NCBI GenBank assembly: GCA_033816765.1
Contig: CM066290.1
Coordinates: 3,472,001 to 3,536,000 of the forward strand
DNA from: Nothopassalora personata
Lineage: Eukaryota; Ascomycota; Dothideomycetes; Mycosphaerellales; Mycosphaerellaceae
Direction: 5' to 3'
DNA: 64,000 bases
Shown piece by piece: positions 56,414-64,000 of the stretch. The notes beneath the pieces were generated by a model. It made no database searches. It saw only the letters and a list, made by a program, of their open reading frames with translations, and had not been told where the DNA came from. How positions within the stretch are numbered: the stretch's first letter is position 1; each line of letters starts with the position of its first letter. A program made the position numbers and the translations under genes.

Positions 56414-57793
56414 TCAAGTGCCAGCGATGAAAAAGCTCAGCAGACTGCCAACCGTGAGTCCAGCTACCAAGCACAGTCCCATGAAACCTCCAGCTGCTTC
56501 TCGCTCCTCTTCCTCGACCCACTCGCTGGCGGCGATCATGCAGGTACTACCTAGGTAGCCGTTGGAAATGCCAAAGAACAGCTGGATAACGACCAAATAG
56601 AAGAGGTCGCTGTTGACAATAGCTCCCTCTCCACTGATGTTGCACAAGTGGTAGCCTCCGACGCAGATGATGCGCAAAAGTGATAATGCGAAGATAAGAC
56701 GTGGACGCCGCGTCAACGAGAGCGACGGAACTGCCGTAATCAAACGGCCGGCCAGATCTCCCGTATTCCAGAACAGAAGCGCCAGTGGGATGAAGCTGGG
56801 AGGTTGTAGGATCGGTGGCTGGTCTTGAGGTGGTCGTACAGAGACGATACGCTGCGTGAAGACCGGGAATACCATAGTGACTGCGAAAGTCACAAAGACT
56901 CCGCCAGCCAGCCAGAAGAGTTTGCGAAGTAGATAGAGTAGCGGGATCGATTTGCGGCCCTCGCTACCGCCAGTGTCGTCAGGCGTGCTGTCATTGTGAA
57001 CCTTCTTGGGCTGTCGATTCCTCGTCAGCAAAACGGAGAAAGCAAACAATGTAGCCACAGATATCGCCGTTGCAGTAACAAAGTACGCCAGCGCAGCAGT
57101 CCATCTCACCGGCGGCGGTCCAGGCGGCTGATCATGCGATGGAACTCCATGCGTATCCTTGCCACCTCCCTGAAAAGCCAGCACACTCACTATCTGCGCA
57201 ACACAAGGCAGAACACCAGCCACGGCCTGCCCTGTCATAATACCCTGTGTATACCTCGGCTCTCCAAACCCAGAAACGAAAGCAAAGACACCATTCTGAC
57301 AGAAGCCCGTAGCCAAGCTCGTCAAGAACATCATGGCCATCAGGAACCCAAAGTACATTCCCGCTCCAACTTCCACCGCCGTGCTCGCAGCAAGGAAAGA
57401 GAACACGACCATATTTATGCCCAAACTCGTGACAATCCTCTTGTGATAACTCGCACCCGCCTGCATCCTCGTCAAGATCAGCATTGATCCTAGGTTCGTG
57501 ATGGTGGACACAGAGATTTCAGCGGCCTGGAAGTTGTCGAAGATCCACTGGTTCCCTCTAAAGCGGTGTTGGAAATAGGGACCTGCAGCGAGGAACATGT
57601 TCCAGGCCCAGAGCATGGAAATGCCAAGGAGGAGGAAGATGGCATATTCGATGTAATGAAAGCCCGTGTTGCGAGTTGTTGTTGTTGTTGTTGTTGTGCA
57701 GAGGCTTTCTCTTGATTCTGAGAGCTCGCTAGACTCTAGAGGCTCATACTCTTGCTCCCGTTCCCCTCGCCATAGGCGGCGTATTCGCTGCAT
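56414..57793 (-). CDS. Equilibrative nucleoside transporter (ENT/SLC29 family)
   Basis: An intronless frame; the ATG at 57793 gives 459 residues (MQRIRRLWRGEREQ). A cytosolic N-terminus with a run of eight Thr is followed by about eleven hydrophobic segments. The ENT signatures are clear: GFCQNGVFAF and YTQGIMTGQAVAG in the TM4-TM5 region, FAVTMVFPVFT near TM7, and FWNTGDLAGRL (the FxxxDxxGR-type motif) in TM8. ENT proteins move nucleosides and bases down or with a gradient. The fungal Fun26-type members act at the vacuole, but plasma-membrane location is also possible. The stop lies 40 bp from the converging end of the Ccc1-like pseudogene. Confidence 0.93.
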   Translation of the reverse strand: MQRIRRLWRGEREQEYEPLESSELSESRESLCTTTTTTTTRNTGFHYIEYAIFLLLGISMLWAWNMFLAAGPYFQHRFRGNQWIFDNFQAAEISVSTITNLGSMLILTRMQAGASYHKRIVTSLGINMVVFSFLAASTAVEVGAGMYFGFLMAMMFLTSLATGFCQNGVFAFVSGFGEPRYTQGIMTGQAVAGVLPCVAQIVSVLAFQGGGKDTHGVPSHDQPPGPPPVRWTAALAYFVTATAISVATLFAFSVLLTRNRQPKKVHNDSTPDDTGGSEGRKSIPLLYLLRKLFWLAGGVFVTFAVTMVFPVFTQRIVSVRPPQDQPPILQPPSFIPLALLFWNTGDLAGRLITAVPSLSLTRRPRLIFALSLLRIICVGGYHLCNISGEGAIVNSDLFYLVVIQLFFGISNGYLGSTCMIAASEWVEEEEREAAGGFMGLCLVAGLTVGSLLSFFIAGT

Positions 57794-58661
57794 CTTGTGG
57801 TGGTGGGTGTTGGCTCGGGTTATCAAGGATGGGGAGATGCGATAAGGTCGGATGGCGTAGTTTGAGGGAGATTAGGAACGTTTGGCAGTCACCGGCCATG
57901 TCGCATGCTCGACCAGTGAGTCAAGTGATAACAGGGACAGGAAGCAGTGTGATCACTGTAGGCTACGAGACCGTGTCACGAGCAACAACGCGGCGCGTCG
58001 GCGTGACGCCGTGCCGTGCCGTGCCTTGAGGCTGCGATCTTAATACGAACGGATGTACCCGACCATGCATGCATGCATGTCTCAAGCATAGCCTTTACAT
58101 GAGCCTTCTTCACTGCGAGTATGTCGTGCATTGATAATGATCGTGTGGCATGTTGGTGCAAAGTTGCAAGTACAAGTTAGCCCCACACTGCACCTCGCAG
58201 TCGGCCACGAGTAACGGATTCTCACAGCTCACCCGAATCGGGGCTATCTTTACAACTGCAGTCTTGCTTCCTGCCTGCATTCTTCGTACGCATCTATGCC
58301 CATCAGTCAACATCGTCTTTATCGTCTCTCCTTAAAATGATTAAATCACTCCCAGCACAACGCCGTGGTGTGCCTCTGCCTGCCTGCTACACATCGCAAT
58401 TCTTGGCTGGAAAGTCCACACTCAGTATCTACAGCGATCCCACGCCATGTACCCGCAACTCTTCCGACGACTTGCGACAAACGACATGAGATGCCGTTTC
58501 GGTTTTGCGCGAAGCAGGTTTGCGGCACCGCCGCATGGTATCTGGAAGTGGGCGTCTATAACAAATCTGCCTTGACTGCGTTCTTGCTCTCCGAGGATGT
58601 GATGTGGATGAGTGACTGCTTGTGTGCGTAGCATGTTTGCTTTGTGCACGTGCTCGTCACT
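57794..58661. other. Intergenic: ENT promoter and 3' end of the nucleotidyltransferase gene
   Basis: About 870 bp with short overlapping frames only. Minor features: four GCCGT units at about 58008-58027 and an ATGC run at about 58064-58078. No tRNA or other RNA gene was recognised. Confidence 0.45.
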
Positions 58662-61600
58662 CTAGCCACCCTTCCGCTCAAACTCATTGGCCGGCAGAGG
58701 CTGACGGCCGGAGCCGTTCGAGAACTTCGCTCCCGAAGTGGACTTGCTCTTCTTGTGGGTCTTCTTCGCTACCTGCTGCCAAGAGCTGTGGTTAGAGCTT
58801 GTGTGGGATGCACTCTTTAGCTCAGACTCCTTAGTAGCTGCGGAGGGCTTGCTCTCGCCCATCATCGATGTGCTGCCTTGACGCTCGTGCTTGGAAAGCT
58901 CAAATGGTGGCTGATTCTCGTTCGCAACCTCCTTGGCAACTTGCTTGGCGTTAGCAATCTTGGCCGCCTTGAAGAGGCCACCATTGACCTCAGGAGAGTC
59001 GTATGAATCGAAGCCGCGCGATCGGGTCGGCGAAGGTGTTCGAAGTTCAGCGACCGGCGACAAGAGGGGCGCCGCGCTCAGTGGTGTGCTCTCGTGAAGC
59101 TGCCCGTTGATACCATTGACAGGCGGCGCTGTGCCATTCGGCGATAGCGTCAGGCCACGGTCCTGCTTGATGGCACACGTTGGTGACTGCGACGGCGGTG
59201 ATGTCCGCCTCTCGTTGGGCAGTATTTGCTCTGGGGCAGTCCGTTCAAAGATCCTCCGCAGAGGCAGTGGGCGTGACGCATACGCCTCTTCTTGCGCAAC
59301 GGCTGGAGGCTCCTCGTGATACACACGATGATCCAAGCCTGCGGTGCCGTTGACTCTAGCAATCTGTTGAGGCAGATGAGTACTGGTCGAGCCGTTCACG
59401 ATGAGCGGGGCTCCGCTATCCACATGGGCCGGTGCTATGGGCAGAACAGGCGCAGGTATGGTCGGTAGAGGAGGCAAGGTCGGTATCGCGTGGGTCACGG
59501 AGCCAGGACTTTGTAGGTTAATGGCCAAAGGCTGACTGGCCCTTCGATCACCAGGGGTAGCGTAACTTCGAGAATTCCCAAGTGGCGAAGGTGAACGAGA
59601 GCTGTGCTGACCATTGACAACAGGAGGCATAAGATCTGGTGTGACTCTTCTTTGTCGTGTTGGCGGATCTCGAAGCGTCATTGGTGGCGGCTGCATTTGA
59701 CCAGCATTGGCATACTGAGGACCAAGCTGCGGCGACACATAGTAGCCAACGTATTCTTTCGGCCCTACATGATCAAGTGGAGGGACGCCCGGATAAGGGC
59801 CAGCCGAGTATGGAGCGAACGGCATCGGCAACCCTGGCTGTCCTGGCTGATACGTTTGGGACGCTGACCTTATGCTTTGGTAGTGGGCACCAAGAGCGCC
59901 AGTGACATCGTAGCCGGCTTGCATCTGTTGTTGCGGACCAAGAGGATGCTGTATCGAGCGCCCCGGCTGCGATTGTGACCTTATCGCACTGGCTGATGCG
60001 TCAGGTAGCGACGCTCGATGCACTTGTCGGCGAAGAGCGGGCATGGCCGCTGACGAGGCCGGTGAAGGTGGATTTGTATTTGTGCCTTCCCGCGATCGTG
60101 CTTGTGACATGGGAGATGCAGGCGGATATCTTGATGGATAGTGATAGGGGTACCCGGGCAATAGCGGTGCTGTCTGGGGCGGATTGTCCATCATTCGAGG
60201 ACTCGGAAGTCCACTCATATGAGGCCTGGGTCGAGGAGAGCCGGAACCGGCCGGATCTCCTTTTCTTCCTGGAGTCTGCGTATGCTGCTGTTGCGCAAGC
60301 TGTTGCATGAGAACTTTCTCCTGTGCCTGGAGCATCTGGTACTGCTGTGCCAGCTGCTCGTGCAAGTTTCCTCTGACTTGAAAATAGTCGCCATGAGCGG
60401 CGCCCATGGGTGGACTGAACGGCAGCCCATTCAACCCAATACGCTGGTTGCTGAAAGAGGCTCCGCTAGACGCTCTCCGCCCACCAGCTCTCTGTGAGGA
60501 CTGATTTCGATTCGCTTTTCTTGATCTCCCGCTTCCAGGTTCCCAGTTGTTCTGTCCAGATTGCGAAGCACTTCTCGTCAACGTCGGTTTGGGCTTGGGG
60601 GGCGGCTTCTGGAATATGGGCTTTTCCTCCTTGGGAAAGACGTATTGCTCGCAGCACTTCTCCAGCTGAAGTCCGTCTTCCAGTAGTTCGAACGCTCGCC
60701 GTATCTCGGTGTGGATTCCGTGCCATGCATAGATATCCGCAGAATTGCCCAGGTTCCTATCGACAGTGAAGGGTTCTTCCACACAGATACTAGCGCGAGA
60801 CTCCTTGTTGTGAAAGTCGCTGGCAGCCCAACCCTTTGCTTTCCTTTCCACAAGTCGTCCTTCCCGTACCGAGATGACGTGTGTTGAGTAGCTGAATTCG
60901 TAGCCATAATGTCGAAAGAATTGGAACAAGAGCTCCCCCAAAGACTCCTTGTTAGCATCTCCGAATCCCCTCAGCGCATCCACATCATCGGCAAAGGTCG
61001 ATTCTTCGCCAGATTCTGTCTTTTGCCGTCGATCGTCGATCTTCTGCAGAGAAGGTAGTATCGGCGGTTCGCGTCTTTGTAGGAAGTTGATGATCATGCA
61101 TATCCAAGTGTATGAGCTTATCGTGCCACCATATGCTGCGGAAGGGATTAGCGGAGACACGACCTGTCATGGTATGGATACTCACCCGCATCATTGAGTA
61201 TTCGACGCTTAGTCCAATACTTGATGATTTTTGCCAAGGGTCGCACTCTGTCGTCGAGCTGTACATATGTCCTAATCATGCGAGTGTTCTGTAGTGCGAG
61301 TGGGTTATTCACATTAATGTCAATTGCCAGCTGCAGCTCCGGATCCCAGGCTTTCACAATGGGCACCTTGGCGGCAGCGCGGCAGACAATCTTCTCCATG
61401 CCATCTAGTATCATGTCAGTCCTTCATCCCCAGCCAAGAGGCGCAGCTTCCGAGGACGTACGTTTGTTCAATAGCGCAGCTAATGAGTGCATCGACTCCA
61501 GCTTCTTCAGTGGTGTCGTGATACAGATGTCCACGTCTGAATCTGTCGAGCTCAGCATGTTCCCTGACGATCCGAAGACATTCACGCGAATGTCGTTTCC

Positions 61601-62074
61601 AGGCCACTCTTCATTCAGTATGCGATGCAGCTTGGGCACCAGCTTCGTCCTGCGCTCTTCGCTCTCCTGTGATGGCAGCAACCGATCATAGAGCTCGCGC
61701 ATGTCACCACTCAGCTTACCCTGCTCGTCTGGGTTCAGCCTCTCCTTCGGCTCCTTCTTCGGTGGGCCCAGCTCTTGGTCGCCCCCGTCGACATAGGGCA
61801 TTCGGCGTTTCCTAAACTCATCGCCGCTCTCGAACTTGCACACGACCGGTGCTCCCTGGTGCGCGCCCGCATTTCCACCTATTGCTTCCGAAGCGAGCGA
61901 GCGCGGCGACTGGTTGCTGAGGCCGCGGTTGGGCGACGGTGAGCGGGAGAAGCGCCTGCTCAGCTCCCGCGGCTTCTGAAAGGGCGTGGACGGCACCGAG
62001 TTGGAGGATTGTGACTGCAGGGTAGCGGGACGGGAGGAATCGAGTCGAGTGTTGCCGTTGGGCAGGCCCGCCAT
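58662..62074 (-). CDS. Cid1-type non-canonical poly(A)/poly(U) RNA polymerase
   Basis: Three exons, 62074-61462, 61404-61186 and 61135-58662, with GT-AG introns of 57 and 50 bp, give 1101 residues. The start is the first ATG of the frame (MAGLPNGNTRLDSS). The nucleotidyltransferase core has VFGSSGNMLSSTDSDVDI with Gly167-Ser and Asp180/Asp182 as metal ligands, and the third Asp near 233 in DPELQLAIDINVNN. The central helical part includes YWTKRRILNDAAYGGTISSY. A PAP-associated region (FADDVDALRGFG, GELLFQFFRHYGYEF) ends near residue 390. The remaining 700 residues are disordered, rich in Pro, Ser and Gln, with a basic tail. Family members add A or U tails to RNA 3' ends in cytoplasmic turnover. 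The long tail is typical of filamentous fungi; its role is unknown. Confidence 0.93.
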
Positions 62075-63238
62075 CAGTGGCAAGGCCGGGGGTTGGTTTG
62101 GGTAGCAATGTGCGTATGCTGCGTCGATAGCCGTGTCACGAGCAGATGCCCATTGGGATGGGTGCGTCGTGCGCACGCAGGAGCAGAAGCCGCAGTTGTA
62201 ACCAGTAAGCGCGTGCGAGCGAGTGAGGAAAGCGGTGCTGGATGTTCCCAAGAACCCGGTGCTGCGCTGTGCACTGTTGTTTCCAACGACGTCGTGCCGG
62301 TGCCGGTGGCGATGCGTGGAGAGGAGAGGGGTACTGGACGTGCTGTTGGACAGCAGACGTGTGCGAGGGAAAGGATAGAATAGCAAAAGGTCCACGACGG
62401 CACGCTCGTTCACAACTAGCGCCAATCGCGCTCGTACTGCCGCTGCCGACAGACTTTCGACGTTCGACTTTTCAGCTTCTTCTCTGTCTGTTGCAAAGGC
62501 GGGGGTGTCGCGGCGGTCAGTCGAGCATGCTGCTGCGTACAGTCAAGAAGCCCACCTGCACCACGAGATGTCGTTCTGCGCGGACCAAGCCTCGCGAGGC
62601 CGGGATAGACAATAGAACTAGAGGTACGGCACGCCAAATCCATAGATATACGACACCGTATGTACATGCGTTGAATCATCAATCATACACGCCCCCCCCC
62701 CCAGTCATCAATCCTCACGTTCAGCAGGCGATGCTACGCGCCAGTCCGATCACGCCATGCACATTAACAAGGTACTCGTCGTGCTACTGTACTCCAATTC
62801 TCATGTGAAGCCCATCACCACCCGAAACAGGGGTGCACTATATTCTCAAGCCCGTTCTCGCAGCTGTCTTCGATTACCTCAATTTACGTGAAACGCTTGC
62901 TCAGGAGAACAGCTCCTGCTACTCGGCACGGAAACACGGCCACCAGCAATGCACGAATTACTGCAATCGATCCCGTCTGCCTCGTCTTTGCACACCGAGA
63001 CTTGTTGTGCCTCGCGCGTGGCTGCTGACATGCACGTGGAACACGATCCAGCTCAAAAGGGAAATAAAGGCGCTGCATCCGGGCTGACTGGGCTGACCCA
63101 GAACTATATCAAGGTGTAAATACTTTGGCCACTCTGTAAAGCCTGCCTCGCTTCGTGCTACACTCAGCGCTGCACACAGTCAGCCAGATCCAACCGCGCG
63201 AGAGACGGAGCCCCCGACGGGCTGCATCGCAAGTCGAC
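62075..63238. other. Intergenic: promoter/5' UTR of the nucleotidyltransferase gene, 3' end of the isochorismatase-like gene
   Basis: The nucleotidyltransferase frame stays open to 62425 but without an ATG, so that part is treated as 5' UTR. A run of about a dozen C lies near 62690. Other frames are short and unrecognised. No RNA gene was seen. Confidence 0.45.
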
Positions 63239-63958
63239 CTAGAACTTGCACAGTGCCTGCAAGCTCTCCTTCGTCTTTCCATTGTACTCTTTCACCAGCT
63301 TCGAAATTTCTTTGAACGCCGGGATTCCAGCGTCGCCCATGCACTCGTAGAGGAAGCTTTCCGAGCTGGTCACGACAGCACCTTCAGCCCTGAGTCGAGC
63401 CAACGCAATGGGGATCTCCTGAGGATTGCAGCTGGACACACCGTCCGCGATAACATACACCTTATGCCCTTCCCGCAGCAGATCTAACGTCGTTTGTGTC
63501 ACACAGATGTGTGATTCAATGCCAACGATCACACACTCCCGCTTCTCACTACCAAGCTCTTTGAACGCATTCTGCACCTCCGGCGTCCACATGGAAAAGG
63601 CGCTCTTGTCTGCATGTACCTTGGTCTGGATCCCATCTGGACTGTCCAAACCAAGCTCAGGACATGTTTCACCGAGCTTGCCACGCAGCTGGGTGGTAGC
63701 GATGACGGGCATGTGCAATGCCTGACTTGCTTTCAACAACTTTTGGGTTGTCGCAGTGACTCTAGCGAATTCGTATATTGCTCCTCGGAACTTCTCCTGG
63801 AGATCGCAAATGCTGCACAGGATGATCAGTGCGATGTAGGAGTAAGAGGAGGAATACTGCCATACAAAAGAGTCGGCCTCACTGGACGCGGGTCAGTCGT
63901 GCTCTTCTACGGAGTTGCATGCGTTGCAGATACCCAATCGACACGCGGGACCCGCCAT
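63239..63958 (-). CDS. Isochorismatase-family cysteine hydrolase (ISOC2-like)
   Basis: The main exon, 63812-63239, follows an acceptor (TGATCATCCTGTGCAG) and encodes ICDLQEKFRGAIYEF through to the stop. The catalytic triad is visible: Asp in ICDLQEKFR, Lys in HADKSAFSMW, and Cys in GIESHICVTQTTLDL. Downstream GVSSCNPQEIPIALARLR matches the ISOC1/2 branch. The first exon is tentative: the ATG at 63958 with a 14-nt exon and a 132-bp intron gives MAGPA before ICDLQ and 195 residues in all, but the donor GTGTCG is weak and two residues of the usual beta-strand are missing. Substrates of this branch are unknown; a soluble hydrolase, possibly mitochondrial or peroxisomal, is a reasonable view. Confidence 0.8.
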
Positions 63959-64000
63959 CGTGAATCAGTAAGTAGTTCTTACTTGGTTCTTACAGGTCTT

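Noticed and set aside
62075..62425. N-terminal extension of the Cid1-type polymerase (His/Arg-rich)
   Set aside because: The open frame has no ATG above 62074; the sequence looks like 5' UTR.
1..64000. CRISPR arrays, bacterial operons, tRNA or rRNA genes
   Set aside because: None was seen; the window is eukaryotic with spliced genes and transposons.

Overview
The window is nuclear DNA of a filamentous ascomycete. The evidence is short GT-AG introns (50-132 bp), fungal gene families (Hul5, squalene epoxidase, Ccc1-like, ENT, Cid1-type nucleotidyltransferase) and a repeat block degraded by repeat-induced point mutation (RIP). I infer Pezizomycotina and guess Dothideomycetes; no marker fixes the species.

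Layout. 1-8.3 kb holds genes: a Hul5-like HECT ligase cut by the left edge, an inositol-dehydrogenase-type oxidoreductase, a small inverted-repeat element, a cytochrome P450 relic, and squalene epoxidase ERG1. 8.4-46.2 kb is one nested, rearranged transposon block. 46.2-48 kb has no gene I can support. 48-64 kb holds a small secreted protein, a very long coiled-coil protein, a frameshifted Ccc1-type transporter, an ENT nucleoside transporter, a Cid1-type RNA nucleotidyltransferase and an ISOC2-like isochorismatase. All intact genes are on the minus strand.

The repeat block. A 40-bp inverted repeat (8403-8442 / 46188-46227, one mismatch) frames it. A Tc1-like element (8443-9785) sits in the left arm. 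Inside are pieces of three Ty3/Gypsy families. E1 has an LTR of about 430 bp and is present as C (minus), A (plus) and B (minus). E2 has a 196-bp LTR and two copies: plus at 22598-29934, and minus at 39099-45475 with TSD TAATA. E3 has a 162-bp LTR and one copy, minus at 30129-36922, with TSD CCTTT inside E1-B. Coding frames are legible, but Gln codons CAA/CAG have become TAA/TAG, Trp codons TAG, and one Asp of the reverse transcriptase YxDD box has become Asn in all three families. CpG is retained. This is CpA-to-TpA RIP, not loss of methylated CpG.

Most notable. (1) A 762-bp insertion in E2 copy 1, with a 12-bp TSD, keeps its CA/TG dinucleotides, and both TSD copies already carry the RIP changes of the surrounding Gypsy copy; it therefore appears to post-date RIP. 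(2) Both E2 copies have a reading frame antisense to gag-pol next to the 3' LTR. (3) About 4 kb of coding-like sequence I cannot identify lies between E1 integrase and its 3' LTR. (4) Mismatched flanks of E2 copy 1 between inverted E1 copies suggest recombination between retrotransposons. (5) The block starts about 160 bp upstream of the ERG1 start codon.

No operon-like or defence-like system was seen.
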